The notes below the pieces were generated by a model. It was not told the DNA's origin, did no database searches, and saw only the letters and a program-made list of their open reading frames with translations. From Pseudomonas fluorescens (GTDB lineage: Bacteria > Pseudomonadota > Gammaproteobacteria > Pseudomonadales > Pseudomonadaceae): a stretch of DNA of 64,000 nt. A program made the translations under genes and the position numbers. The stretch is from assembly GCF_004683905.1 (NCBI RefSeq), contig NZ_CP038438.1:3534001-3598000 (forward strand), in the 5' to 3' direction. Within the stretch, counting starts at the first letter, position 1. Each line of letters begins with the position of its first letter. Below are positions 18,195 to 27,044 of this stretch, in pieces.

Positions 18195-19907
18195 ATGATC
18201 GAAGTCACTGAAGTCTCCATTGCTCAATTACGCGCGGCGCTCGACGCCGGCCAGACCACCGCGGTTGAACTGGTGCAGGCCTATCTGGCCCGGATCGACG
18301 CCTATGATGGCCCGAACACGGCCACTGCACTGAATGCCGTGGTCGTACGCAATCCCGAAGCACTGGCAGAGGCCCAGGCGTCCGATGCACGCCGCGCCAA
18401 GGGCGAAACCCTCGGCCCGCTCGACGGCATCCCTTACACCGCCAAGGACAGCTATCTGGTAAAGGGTCTGACCGCGGCGTCCGGCAGCCCGGCCTTCGCC
18501 GATCTGGTGGCGCATCGCGACGCCTTCACCATCGAACGCTTGCGCGGCGCCGGGGCGATCTGCCTGGGCAAGACCAATATGCCGCCGATGGCCAATGGCG
18601 GCATGCAGCGTGGCGTCTATGGTCGCGCCGAAAGCCCTTACAACGCGGCCTACCTGACCGCGCCGTTTGCCTCCGGCTCGTCCAACGGTGCCGGCACCGC
18701 CACTGCCGCGAGTTTTTCGGCGTTCGGTCTGGCGGAAGAAACCTGGTCGAGCGGTCGCGGCCCGGCGTCGAACAACGGTTTGTGCGCCTATACGCCGTCG
18801 CGCGGCGTGATCTCGGTGCGCGGCAACTGGCCGCTGACGCCGACGATGGACGTGGTGGTGCCATACGCCCGCACCATGGCCGATCTACTCGAAGTGCTCG
18901 ACGTTGTGGTTGCTGAAGACCCCGACACCCGTGGCGATCTGTGGCGCCTGCAGCCGTGGGTGCCGATCCCGAGCGTTGCTTCGGTGCGCCCGGCGTCCTA
19001 CGCCGAACTGGCAGTGAAACCCAATGCTCTGGCCGGTAAACGCCTCGGTGTACCGAAGATGTACATCAACGCCGACCCTGAAGCCGGCACCAGTGAAGCA
19101 CCGGGTATCGGCGGCCCGACCGGGCAGCGCATCAACACCCGCGCTTCGGTGATCGACCTGTGGAACCAGGCCCGCACCGCTCTGGAAGCGGCCGGCGCCG
19201 AAGTCATCGAAGTGGATTTTCCGCTGGTTTCCAACTGCGAAGGCGACCGCCCCGGCGCGCCGACCGTGTTCAATCGCGGCATCGTTTCCAAGGAATTCCT
19301 GCACCACGAACTGTGGGATCTGTCGGCCTGGGCCTTCGACGATTTCCTGCGCGCCAACGGCGATCCGAAGCTCAATCGCCTGGCCGATGTCGACGGGCCG
19401 AAGATCTTCCCGCACGACCCGGGCACCCTGCCCAACCGTGAAGGCGATCTGGCCGCCGGCATGGACGAATACGTGCGCATGGCCCAACGCGGCATCACCC
19501 CGTGGGACCAGATCCCGACCCTGCCCGATGGCCTGCGCGGTCTGGAAAAGACCCGCAAGCTCGACCTCGAAGACTGGATGGACACACTGAAACTCGACGC
19601 GGTGCTGTTCCCGACCAACGCAGACGTTGGTCCGGCAGATGCCGATATCAATCCGGAATCGGCGGACATCGCCTGGAGCAATGGCGTCTGGGTCGCCAAC
19701 GGCAACCTGGCGATCCGTCACCTCGGCGTTCCGACCGTCACCGTGCCGATGGGCATCATGGCCGACATCGGCATGCCGGTCGGCCTGACCTTCGCCGGTC
19801 GTGCTTACGATGACTCGAATCTGTTGCGTATGGCCTCGGCATTCGAGGCGACTGGCTCGAAGCGTCAGGTGCCGCCGCGTACTCCGGCGTTGACTGCCGG
19901 CAAGTAA
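18195..19907 (+). CDS. Amidase signature family protein
   Basis: A 570-residue hydrolase of the Ser-cisSer-Lys amidase family. Visible catalytic elements are the lysine in PYTAKDSY, the cis-serine in SGSSNGAG and the nucleophile region EETWSSGRGPAS. The usual GTDTGGSIR motif has become EETWSSGR, keeping the serine but altering the oxyanion-loop glycines. Start 18195 (MIEVTEVSIAQL) suits the family; ATG 18156 is an in-frame alternative. The substrate is unknown. Confidence 0.85.
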   Translation: MIEVTEVSIAQLRAALDAGQTTAVELVQAYLARIDAYDGPNTATALNAVVVRNPEALAEAQASDARRAKGETLGPLDGIPYTAKDSYLVKGLTAASGSPAFADLVAHRDAFTIERLRGAGAICLGKTNMPPMANGGMQRGVYGRAESPYNAAYLTAPFASGSSNGAGTATAASFSAFGLAEETWSSGRGPASNNGLCAYTPSRGVISVRGNWPLTPTMDVVVPYARTMADLLEVLDVVVAEDPDTRGDLWRLQPWVPIPSVASVRPASYAELAVKPNALAGKRLGVPKMYINADPEAGTSEAPGIGGPTGQRINTRASVIDLWNQARTALEAAGAEVIEVDFPLVSNCEGDRPGAPTVFNRGIVSKEFLHHELWDLSAWAFDDFLRANGDPKLNRLADVDGPKIFPHDPGTLPNREGDLAAGMDEYVRMAQRGITPWDQIPTLPDGLRGLEKTRKLDLEDWMDTLKLDAVLFPTNADVGPADADINPESADIAWSNGVWVANGNLAIRHLGVPTVTVPMGIMADIGMPVGLTFAGRAYDDSNLLRMASAFEATGSKRQVPPRTPALTAGK

Positions 19908-19918
19908 AAAGCAGGGTT

Positions 19919-19946
19919 GGATTGAGGCTCGATAGGGCCTCAATCC
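19919..19946 (+). terminator. Hairpin after the amidase gene
   Basis: GGATTGAGGC and GCCTCAATCC form a perfect 10-bp stem with an 8-nt loop, 11 nt after the stop. GCTTTCG follows, so the T run is weak. Confidence 0.65.
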
Positions 19947-20132
19947 GCTTTCGATTGCATTGCCCTGTCACTTATCTCTGCATCAATACAACCCTGCCAA
20001 CACACTCCCCCCTAACTGGCAACTGACAGTTCTGACAGTAGCGATCGAACAGGACGGCGAGTAACGTTCTCGCTCGATAGACTTTCCATTTGGAAAACCC
20101 CTGAAACCGTTCAGCATTGAAGGAACGCAACA

Positions 20133-20621
20133 ATGAGCAATGCCATTCTGCTTAAACAACATGGCGTCGATGAAGACTTGAAGCCATTACTCATAGAAGT
20201 AGAAGAACAACCCATTGGCAAATACTACAAGGCCGAATTCAATCCTGATTTTCCGCCCATTCCGAGTTTCAGGCCGGAGCTGTTTATTTATGCATCCTTG
20301 GTTCCCGGATCAGTCAGCATCATCGGTCGATATCACGAAGCAGACGTTTTTTACCAGATTACTATCATCATTGATCAGAAGCTCGAAAGTGGCACATATC
20401 CAATTAAGAAAGGTGACGAAAGCCCTGTGCGTGCCAGCGTCATTGCTTCTGGAGGGATCATTTCGAGTGACAACGGCGAAATCAAACTTAAGCGAGACGA
20501 CAAAAACAAATCAATATACGCAGACTTTGATTTTCAAATAGAGCCCGATGGAAAGCCGCACAAAGTACAAGGCAGATTAGAACTGCTGGCATCGGGCCCT
20601 CTTGACAAACCTGCACAATAA
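20133..20621 (+). CDS. Hypothetical protein, 162 residues
   Basis: I do not recognise this protein. It lacks a signal peptide or membrane span. The composition is mixed alpha/beta with beta-rich middle segments (ELFIYASLVPGSVSIIGRYH, DVFYQITIIIDQ) and a charged C-terminus. Codon use is more AT-rich than the neighbours, hinting at recent acquisition. GAAGGAA precedes the ATG by about 7 nt. It stands alone between the amidase terminator and the TerC gene. Confidence 0.65.
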   Translation: MSNAILLKQHGVDEDLKPLLIEVEEQPIGKYYKAEFNPDFPPIPSFRPELFIYASLVPGSVSIIGRYHEADVFYQITIIIDQKLESGTYPIKKGDESPVRASVIASGGIISSDNGEIKLKRDDKNKSIYADFDFQIEPDGKPHKVQGRLELLASGPLDKPAQ

Positions 20622-20643
20622 GAAAGTCAGTCGCAATGACATA

Positions 20644-20835
20644 TTAATGCCAAACGGGTATGTGTCCGCCCGCAGTGTTTGGCAGCTCTGCCTTCCAAAT
20701 CAACTCGCACTGAAATTTCTCTCGTATAAACGCATCAATGCCGCTTGCCATTGCAAAGATGCCTGCCGCAAAAAACGCCAGACACTTCGTTTTTATCGAA
20801 CTTTGCCTCAGGAATATACGATTTTTCCTTGGCAT
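20644..20835 (-). CDS. Possible small protein with hydrophobic segment (63 residues)
   Basis: Open frame MPRKNRIFLRQSSIKTK followed by a hydrophobic stretch CLAFFAAGIFAMASGIDAFI and a short polar tail. GAGGAG sits just 3 nt before the ATG, close but a good match. It lies between two plus-strand genes and antisense to their intergenic DNA. No homologue is recognised, and a chance frame is equally possible. Confidence 0.3.
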   Translation of the reverse strand: MPRKNRIFLRQSSIKTKCLAFFAAGIFAMASGIDAFIREKFQCELIWKAELPNTAGGHIPVWH

Positions 20836-20895
20836 TCACTCCTCGCTAGCATGTCCCGGTCTGCCTCCAACGACATAAAAGACAGGGAGATTGCC

Positions 20896-21867
20896 ATGCC
20901 CACTGACAACATCAATATCGGCGAACCGTGGATGTGGGGCGCGTTTATCGTCTTCGTCCTCGCCATGCTTGCACTGGATTTGTTCGTCTTCGGCGGACGT
21001 AAGGCGCACCGCGTTTCAGTGCGGGAAGCATCCTGTTGGGTGATCGCTTGGTGCGCACTGGCCTTGGCCTTCGCCGGGTTGCTCTGGTGGTACTTGAACG
21101 GCGAGTTCGGCGCCGAAATTGCCCAGCGCAAGACTCTGGAATTCCTCACTGGTTATCTGATCGAGCAGTCACTGTCGATCGACAACATGTTCGTCTTCGT
21201 GATGATCTTCAGCTACTTCGCCGTGCCACCGGAATTGCAGCGCCGGGTGCTGCTGTACGGCGTACTCGGGGCGATCGTGATGCGCGCGGCGATGATCTTC
21301 GCCGGGGTGTGGCTGGTGTCGCAGTTCGAGTGGCTGTTGTATGCCTTCGGGGGGTTCCTGATCATCACCGGGATCAAGATGCTGATGTTCGCCGAGCAGC
21401 AACCGGACCTCGACAAAAACCCGCTGCTGCGCTGGGTGCGCGGGCACATGCGGATCACCCAAGGCTTTCACGGCGAGCGCTTTTTCGTGCTGCAGAACGG
21501 CGTGCGCTGGGCCACGCCGATGTTCCTGGTGCTGGTGCTGATCGAGGCCAGCGACCTGATGTTTGCGGTCGACAGCATCCCGGCGATCTTCGCCGTCACC
21601 ACCGATCCGTTCATCGTGTTCACCTCGAACATCTTCGCGATCATGGGTCTGCGTGCGTTGTACTTCCTGCTGGCAGACATGGCTGACCGCTTTCATTTGC
21701 TCAAGTACGGACTGGCGATTGTGCTGGTGTTCATCGGCGGCAAGATGACGCTGATGCCTTGGTTTCACATGCCGGTGGAATGGTCACTGGCGGTGGTGGG
21801 CGGGGTTATTCTGGGGTCGGTGGTGTTGAGTCTGGTGATGAGTAAAAACGCGCCACAAAACCTGTAG
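20896..21867 (+). CDS. TerC/Alx-family integral membrane protein
   Basis: A 323-residue protein with about nine spans. TerC landmarks are EQSLSIDNMFVFVMIF and EASDLMFAVDSIPAIFAVT, whose buried acidic residues are thought to carry metal ions, linked to manganese export or tellurite resistance in relatives. The frame is open to 20602, but ATG 20896, with GGGAGA upstream, gives MPTDNINIGEPWMWG, the usual start. I looked for a yybP-ykoY motif in the 274-bp leader and found none. Confidence 0.9.
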   Translation: MPTDNINIGEPWMWGAFIVFVLAMLALDLFVFGGRKAHRVSVREASCWVIAWCALALAFAGLLWWYLNGEFGAEIAQRKTLEFLTGYLIEQSLSIDNMFVFVMIFSYFAVPPELQRRVLLYGVLGAIVMRAAMIFAGVWLVSQFEWLLYAFGGFLIITGIKMLMFAEQQPDLDKNPLLRWVRGHMRITQGFHGERFFVLQNGVRWATPMFLVLVLIEASDLMFAVDSIPAIFAVTTDPFIVFTSNIFAIMGLRALYFLLADMADRFHLLKYGLAIVLVFIGGKMTLMPWFHMPVEWSLAVVGGVILGSVVLSLVMSKNAPQNL

Positions 21868-21953
21868 GAGTGAGCCTGCTCACAATGCGGTGCGACATTC
21901 AATAAAGGTGTCGGCTGACCCGACGCCTTCGCGAGCAAGCCCGCTCCCACAGG
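21861..21953. repeat. Degenerate REP pair
   Basis: The left arm CCTGTAGGAGTGAGCCTGCTC is diverged, while the right arm GCGAGCAAGCCCGCTCCCAC is canonical. It begins within the last codons of the TerC gene, so it supplies its stop region. Confidence 0.7.
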
Positions 21954-21997
21954 TGATAGTCAGTGGATGGAGGATCCGGAGCTGGCCGAGATCAAAG

Positions 21998-22087
21998 GGT
22001 GGGAGTGGGCTTGCTCACGAAGGGGCCGGCACATTCAGCATCCATGTTGCCTGGTCCGGCGCCTTTGCGAGCAGGCTCACTCCTCCA
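21998..22087. repeat. Degenerate REP pair
   Basis: GGTGGGAGTGGGCTTGCTCAC and GTGAGCAGGCTCACTCC-like arms bracket a ~45-bp core. This is the second doublet between the convergent TerC and polyamine-binding genes. Confidence 0.65.
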
Positions 22088-22099
22088 GAGGGTGTGCGG

Positions 22100-23200
22100 C
22101 TACTTGTCGGACTTGATGCTGGTCCACACCCGCGTGCGTACCCGTTCGAGTTTTTGCGGTAGTGGCTGGACTACATAAAGGGTTTTCAGGGCCTCAGGCG
22201 TTGGCGTCAGGTTCGGGTTGCCGGTGATGTCTTTATTCACCAGCGGCATCGAGTCCTTGTTCACGTTCGGGTAGCCGAGGAAGTCGCTGATCGGCGCAAT
22301 GACTTTCGGATCGAGCAAGGTATTGAGGAATTCATGCGCCTCTTCGACGTTCTTCGCGCTCTTCGGAATGGCGAAAGTATCGAACCAGATCGGCGCGCCC
22401 TCCTTCGGCAAGCGCCAGTCGACCACCACACCGTTGCCCGCCTCTTTCGCACGGTTGCCGAACTGATAGAAGCTGCCGGAGTAACCGATGGCCACGCAGA
22501 TGTCGCCATTGGCGATGTCGGTCATGTACTTGGCCGAGTTGAAGTAGGTCACGTAAGGACGAATCTTCAGCATCAGGTCCTTGGCCTTTTCATAGTCGGC
22601 CGGGTTCTGGCTGTTCGGGTCGAGGCCGAGGTAATGCAGGGCCAGCGGCAGAATTTCCGAGGGCGAGTCGAGCATCGCCACGCCGCAGGATTTGAGCTTC
22701 TCCATGTTCTCCGGCTTGAACACCAGATCCCAGCTGTCCACCGGCGCGTTGTCGCCGAGCGCTGCCTTGACTTTGGCCGGGTTGAAACCGATCAGTACCG
22801 TGCCGTACATGTAGGGCACGCCGTACTGGTTGCCAGGGTCATTGGCGTCGAGCAGTTTGAGCAGCGCCGGATCCTGATGACTCCAGTTCGGCAGTTTTGA
22901 CTTGTCGAGTTTCTGGAATACCCCGGCCTTGATCTGAGTGTCGATGAACTGGTTCGACGGCACCACCAGGTCGTAGCCGGAGTTGCCGGTGAGCAACTTG
23001 GCCTCCAGCGATTCGTTGGTGTCGAAGGTGTCCCAGGTCACTTTGATGCCGGTCTTCGCGGCGAAATCCTTGGGCACCGACGGCAGGATGTAATCCGCCC
23101 AGTTGTACACCCGCAGCTCGCGCTGTTCGGCGTGTACCGCGCTGGCCAGCAGCGTCAGCCCACACACGGTGGCACCCAGAATGCGTTTCATAGTGACCAT
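22100..23200 (-). CDS. Polyamine ABC transporter substrate-binding protein, PotF type
   Basis: A periplasmic binding protein of 366 residues. Signal peptide TMKRILGATVCGLTLLASAV ends before HAEQ. The mature start RELRVYNWADYILPSV is the PotF/PotD hallmark; VPYMYGTVLIGFNPAKV and YSGSFYQFGNRA line the ligand cleft in the family. No permease or ATPase is adjacent, so it may serve the transporter at 1-3727 or another locus. ATG 23200 has GGGGAA 6 nt upstream; ATG 23191 is an alternative. Confidence 0.93.
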   Translation of the reverse strand: MVTMKRILGATVCGLTLLASAVHAEQRELRVYNWADYILPSVPKDFAAKTGIKVTWDTFDTNESLEAKLLTGNSGYDLVVPSNQFIDTQIKAGVFQKLDKSKLPNWSHQDPALLKLLDANDPGNQYGVPYMYGTVLIGFNPAKVKAALGDNAPVDSWDLVFKPENMEKLKSCGVAMLDSPSEILPLALHYLGLDPNSQNPADYEKAKDLMLKIRPYVTYFNSAKYMTDIANGDICVAIGYSGSFYQFGNRAKEAGNGVVVDWRLPKEGAPIWFDTFAIPKSAKNVEEAHEFLNTLLDPKVIAPISDFLGYPNVNKDSMPLVNKDITGNPNLTPTPEALKTLYVVQPLPQKLERVRTRVWTSIKSDK

Positions 23201-23421
23201 GGTTGTTTCCCCGGAATGCGACGTGAGATCGATGGTTTTTATGTTCTGTACACGGCAGCGGCTGTAAAGGTAGCCAAGGGCAAGCAAAGTCCAGCGTTTT
23301 GTTGTGGTTTGATTCTTGCCGACCGCGGAGTCGCGGCACAGTGGGGGATGGGCCAAAAGGGGATCGAAATGGCCAATTTGAATGACCGCACGAATGCACA
23401 AGGGCTTGGCAAACATCACTT

Positions 23422-23541
23422 GTGGTGAGGGGATTTATCCCCGATGGGACGCGAAGCGGCCCCCTTTATATCTCAAAGGGGGCCGCACTCGCTGATTTCA
23501 CGACTGCTTCGCAGTCGATCGGGGATAAATCCCCTCGCCAC
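23422..23541. repeat. Nested inverted repeat (GTGGCGAGGGGATTTATCCCC family)
   Basis: Outer arms GTGGTGAGGGGATTTATCCC (23422 onward) and the reverse-complementary region ending 23541 match over 24 bp with one mismatch. A second inverted repeat, GCGGCCCCCTTT and AAAGGGGGCCGC, lies inside. The right part overlaps the 3' end of the permease gene and encodes its last ~14 residues. Confidence 0.8.
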
Positions 23542-24925
23542 GTTGCTTCTGGGTCTGCCCACGTGTGGCGAGGCAGTAATACAACGGCACTGTCACCACC
23601 AGGCCGAACAGCCACGACAGGTCGGCGCCTTCGACCAGATTGGCGTACGGCCCGACATACAACGAGGTATTGGCGAACGGCAACTGCACAATGATCCCGA
23701 TGAAATAGGCAATGATCGCATGCAGATTGAAGCGCCCGTAAATGCCGCCGTCCGCGCGAAAAATCGAGGTGATGTCATAGCTGCCGCGCTTGATCAGGTA
23801 GAAGTCGATCAGGTTGATCGACGCCCACGGCACCAACACCAGCAGCAACGCCAGAATCAGCCCGATGAACTGCGAAATGAAATTCGCCGAGGCACCCAGC
23901 GCCACCACGCAGCAACCCGCCAGCACCACACTCGACAACGCCACGCGCACCTTGATGCTCGGCGTCCACTGACTGGCGAACGTCTGGATCGAGGTGATGA
24001 TCGACAGCACCGCGCCGTACAGATTCAGCGCGTTGTGGCTGATGATATTGAGCAGAAACAGCACCATCAGAATCGGCCCCAGCCACCCGGTGGACTGCTT
24101 GACCGCAGCCATCGCTTCGGTGCCTTCAGGCGTTGCCAGAACCGCTACGGCACCGAAGCTGAATGACAGAATCGTCCCCAGCGTCGCCCCCAGATAAGTG
24201 GCCCAGAACGGTTTGGCGATGCCGATATCCGCCGGCAGGTAACGCGAATAATCGGACACGTACGGCGAGAAGCTGATCTGCCAGATGATCCCCAGCGACA
24301 CCGTCGCCAGCCAGCCCGACAGGTTGAAGCTGCCGCGCGTCAGGAAGTCTGCCGGCAAGTCGTGGGCGAAGATGTAGATGAAACCGGCGAGCAGCGCGCT
24401 GCCCATCACCCAGGTGCCGATGCGGTTGAGCGTGTGGATGAAGTTGTAGCCGATCACGCCAATCGCCGTGGCCGCCAGTGCGCCAATCAGAATGCTCAGC
24501 GGTGCCGGCACCGATGGCGCAATACCGACAATCGATTTACCTGCGAGCACGATGTTGGAAATGAAAAAGCCGATGTAGATCAGCGCCGCAAAAAACACGA
24601 TCAGCAGTGCGCCGTAACGCCCGAACTGGCCACGACTCTGGACCATTTGCGGAATGCCCATGCGCGGCCCCTGCGCCGAGGCCAGGGCGATCACCACGCC
24701 GCCGATCAGGTGCCCCAGCGCAATCGCCAGCAGCCCCCAAAGCAAGTCGAGATGGAACACCTGAACCACCATGGCGCCGGTGACGATGGGCAGTGGCGCG
24801 ATGTTGGTGCTGAACCATAAAGTGAAAAGGTCGCGGGCCTTCCCGTGGCGTTCCGCGAGTGGGACGTAGTCGACCGTGTGATTCTCGATCAACGGATCTT
24901 GCCGGGACATCTGGGACATATGCAT
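23498..24925 (-). CDS. NCS1-family cytosine/purine permease
   Basis: A 475-residue inner-membrane transporter with about twelve spans. ERHGKARDLFTLWFSTNIAP and the Asn/Gly-rich SFSPYVSDYSRYLP are typical of CodB-like NCS1 symporters for nucleobases or related heterocycles. The C-terminus runs into a REP-type repeat, a common end-of-gene extension. It is divergent from a flavin reductase and luciferase-like monooxygenase, which suggests uptake and oxidative breakdown of a nitrogen heterocycle. That is inference. Confidence 0.88.
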   Translation of the reverse strand: MHMSQMSRQDPLIENHTVDYVPLAERHGKARDLFTLWFSTNIAPLPIVTGAMVVQVFHLDLLWGLLAIALGHLIGGVVIALASAQGPRMGIPQMVQSRGQFGRYGALLIVFFAALIYIGFFISNIVLAGKSIVGIAPSVPAPLSILIGALAATAIGVIGYNFIHTLNRIGTWVMGSALLAGFIYIFAHDLPADFLTRGSFNLSGWLATVSLGIIWQISFSPYVSDYSRYLPADIGIAKPFWATYLGATLGTILSFSFGAVAVLATPEGTEAMAAVKQSTGWLGPILMVLFLLNIISHNALNLYGAVLSIITSIQTFASQWTPSIKVRVALSSVVLAGCCVVALGASANFISQFIGLILALLLVLVPWASINLIDFYLIKRGSYDITSIFRADGGIYGRFNLHAIIAYFIGIIVQLPFANTSLYVGPYANLVEGADLSWLFGLVVTVPLYYCLATRGQTQKQRGEGIYPRSTAKQS

Positions 24926-25008
24926 GAACTCGAGTTTGTCTGTTCTTATCTTTGTATGAAGCCAAACCGGGGGAACTCTGGGTCGCCCCTCAGATGCAGA
25001 CCATATTA

Positions 25009-25018
25009 TGGTATTCCA
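25009..25018. promoter_or_regulatory. TGGTATTCCA near-palindrome, candidate operator (left)
   Basis: One mismatch from TGGTATACCA at 25182. It lies 84 bp upstream of the NCS1 permease start. Two near-identical sites facing the two divergent genes suggest one shared regulator, possibly GntR-type judging by the TGGT/ACCA halves. Confidence 0.35.
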
Positions 25019-25181
25019 AACATTTCACAAGACTGATCCGTAGTTTACGGCGCTAGCTGATCCGCCATCCTCACTGATACTGCGGCCTTCAGGCCAGCCA
25101 GAAGCCCAATAAATGCTGAGTTTCCGACGAAAGCACCACGTTTATCGGTTCAGCCTAAAAGCCCTTGCAAAGAAAAAATAC

Positions 25182-25191
25182 TGGTATACCA
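25182..25191. promoter_or_regulatory. TGGTATACCA palindrome, candidate operator (right)
   Basis: Perfect 10-bp palindrome 52 bp upstream of the flavin reductase start. It pairs with the near-identical site at 25009 in the ~317-bp divergent intergenic region, which otherwise shows no gene. Confidence 0.4.
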
Positions 25192-25242
25192 TCAGACCAA
25201 CAAATACATAAAAATCGCGTCACAACACCCGAGGACCGTCCA

Positions 25243-25728
25243 ATGATCGATGCTGCCATCTACAAACAAGTCATGGGCTCGTTTCCGTCCGGCGTCACCG
25301 TCATCACCACGCTGGACGATGACGGCCAGATCGTCGGCCTCACCGCCAGCGCCTTCAGTTCACTGTCGATGGACCCGGCGCTGGTGCTGTTCTGCCCCAA
25401 CTACAGCTCCGACTCCTACCCTGTGCTGATCAAAAACAAGCGCTTCGCGATCCACGTCCTGTCCGGCGGCCAGCAAAGCGAAGCCTATGCCTTCGCCCGT
25501 AAAGGCAAGGACAAGGCGCAGGGCATCGAGTGGACGTTGAGCGAGCTGGGCAACCCGATCCTGGCCAACGCGACGGCTATCATCGAATGTGAGTTGTGGC
25601 GCGAATACGAAGGTGGTGACCACGCGATCATGGTCGGCGCGGTGAAGAATCTGATCGTCCCGGAGCAACACACCGGGCCGCTGGTTTACTGCCACGGCAA
25701 GATGGGCGCCCTGCCCGTTCTGGCCTGA
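25243..25728 (+). CDS. Flavin reductase family protein
   Basis: A 161-residue FMN-binding split-barrel flavin reductase (HpaC/RutF type). MGSFPSGVTVITT and GLTASAFSSLSMDPALVLFC are the flavin-binding landmarks; DHAIMVGAV holds the conserved histidine near the NADH site. It would deliver reduced flavin to the luciferase-like monooxygenase 160 bp downstream. GAGGA precedes ATG 25243; the open frame upstream lacks family similarity. Confidence 0.92.
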   Translation: MIDAAIYKQVMGSFPSGVTVITTLDDDGQIVGLTASAFSSLSMDPALVLFCPNYSSDSYPVLIKNKRFAIHVLSGGQQSEAYAFARKGKDKAQGIEWTLSELGNPILANATAIIECELWREYEGGDHAIMVGAVKNLIVPEQHTGPLVYCHGKMGALPVLA

Positions 25729-25756
25729 GCAAAACTTCAACCCCACACAAATCCAC

Positions 25757-25846
25757 TGTGGGAGGGGGCTTGCTCCCGAAGGCGATGTGTCAGCCACCAG
25801 AGATGTCGATTGATCCAGCGCTTTCGGGAGCAAGCCCCCTCCCACA
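25757..25846. repeat. REP inverted-repeat pair (GGGGGCTTGCTCCCG variant)
   Basis: TGTGGGAGGGGGCTTGCTCC (from 25757) and its reverse complement ending 25846 form 28-bp arms with one mismatch. It sits between the flavin reductase and the monooxygenase genes and may set their relative expression. Confidence 0.8.
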
Positions 25847-25887
25847 CAGTTTTGTAGCCTCAACAACAAAAGATCCGAGGAAGCGTC

Positions 25888-26931
25888 ATGAAATTTTCCC
25901 TGTTCATCCACATGGAACGCTGGGACGAAAGCGTCAGCCACCGCCAACTGTTCGAAGACCTGACCGAACTGACCCTGATGGCCGAGGCCGGCGGTTTCAG
26001 CACCGTGTGGATCGGCGAACACCACGCGATGGAATACACCATCTCGCCAAGCCCGATGCCACTGCTGGCCTACCTCGCCGCCAAAACCACCACCATTCAC
26101 CTCGGAGCCGGCACCATCATCGCGCCGTTCTGGCACCCACTGCGGGTGGCCGGTGAATGCGCGCTGCTCGACGTCATCAGCAACGGACGCATGGAAGTCG
26201 GCCTGGCGCGTGGCGCCTATCAGGTCGAATTCGATCGCATGGCCGGCGGCATGCCCGCCTCCAGCGGCGGTCAGGCCCTGCGCGAAATGGTCCCGGTGGT
26301 CCGCGCTTTGTGGCAAGGCGACTACGCCCACGAGGGCGACATCTGGAAATTCCCCACGTCCACCAGCGTGCCGAAGCCGATTCAGAAGCCGAATCCACCC
26401 ATGTGGATCGCCGCCCGCGACCCGGATTCGCACAACTTCGCCGTGGCCAACGGCTGCAACGTGATGGTCACGCCATTGATGAAGGGCGACGAAGAAGTCG
26501 TCGACCTGAAAAACAAATTCCAGACTGCGCTGGATAACAATCCAGATGTACCGCGTCCGCAATTGATGGTGCTACGCCACACTCACGTCCACTCGGCTGA
26601 CGACCCAGAAGGCTGGAAAGTGGGCGCCAAAGCGATCTCACGGTTCTATCGCACCTTCGATGCGTGGTTCGGCAACAAGGAGGTGCCAGTCAACGGCTTC
26701 CTCGCCCCAAGCCCTGAAGAGAAGTTTGCCGGGCGTCCGGAGTTTGAACTGGAGAGCCTGCACAAGACGGCGATGATCGGTACGCCGGAAGAGATTATTC
26801 CGCGCATCAAGTATTATCAGGAACTTGGGGTGGATGAGTTTAGTTTCTGGTGTGACAACAGTTTGCCGCATGCGGAGAAGAAGAGGTCGTTGGAGTTGTT
26901 TATCAAGCATGTAGTGCCGGCGTTTCGTTAA
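25888..26931 (+). CDS. LLM-class flavin-dependent monooxygenase
   Basis: A 347-residue luciferase-like TIM-barrel oxidoreductase. MKFSLFIHMERWDESVSHRQ, VWIGEHHAMEY and GLARGAYQVEFDR are typical of bacterial luciferase relatives that use reduced FMN and oxygen. The upstream flavin reductase is the likely electron supplier and the NCS1 permease the likely importer of the substrate, which I cannot name. GAGGAAG lies 7 nt before the ATG. Confidence 0.9.
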   Translation: MKFSLFIHMERWDESVSHRQLFEDLTELTLMAEAGGFSTVWIGEHHAMEYTISPSPMPLLAYLAAKTTTIHLGAGTIIAPFWHPLRVAGECALLDVISNGRMEVGLARGAYQVEFDRMAGGMPASSGGQALREMVPVVRALWQGDYAHEGDIWKFPTSTSVPKPIQKPNPPMWIAARDPDSHNFAVANGCNVMVTPLMKGDEEVVDLKNKFQTALDNNPDVPRPQLMVLRHTHVHSADDPEGWKVGAKAISRFYRTFDAWFGNKEVPVNGFLAPSPEEKFAGRPEFELESLHKTAMIGTPEEIIPRIKYYQELGVDEFSFWCDNSLPHAEKKRSLELFIKHVVPAFR

Positions 26932-26956
26932 GTCATTGCCGACCGCCAGCCCAAAT

Positions 26957-26990
26957 AAAAAGCCCCGAGCAATTCGGGGCTTTTTATTTT
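26957..26990. terminator. Bidirectional rho-independent terminator
   Basis: AAAAAGCCCCGA and TCGGGGCTTTTT form a 12-bp stem around a 5-nt loop, followed by ATTTT. It serves the monooxygenase on the plus strand and, by its A-rich left flank, the immunity cluster arriving on the minus strand. Confidence 0.9.
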
Positions 26991-27044
26991 AAATGGGGAA
27001 AATGCATAATCGTGCCTGCGAACACAACCACTTTTAAAGCAACA

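Noticed and set aside
20602..20895. N-terminal extension of the TerC gene back to 20602
   Set aside because: The extra ~98 residues are polar and cysteine-rich with no TerC similarity; a ribosome-binding site and the family N-terminus point to ATG 20896.
20622..20895. yybP-ykoY or other riboswitch in the TerC leader
   Set aside because: I looked for GGGGAGTAG and GGTTGGCGAGACC-type motifs and found neither.
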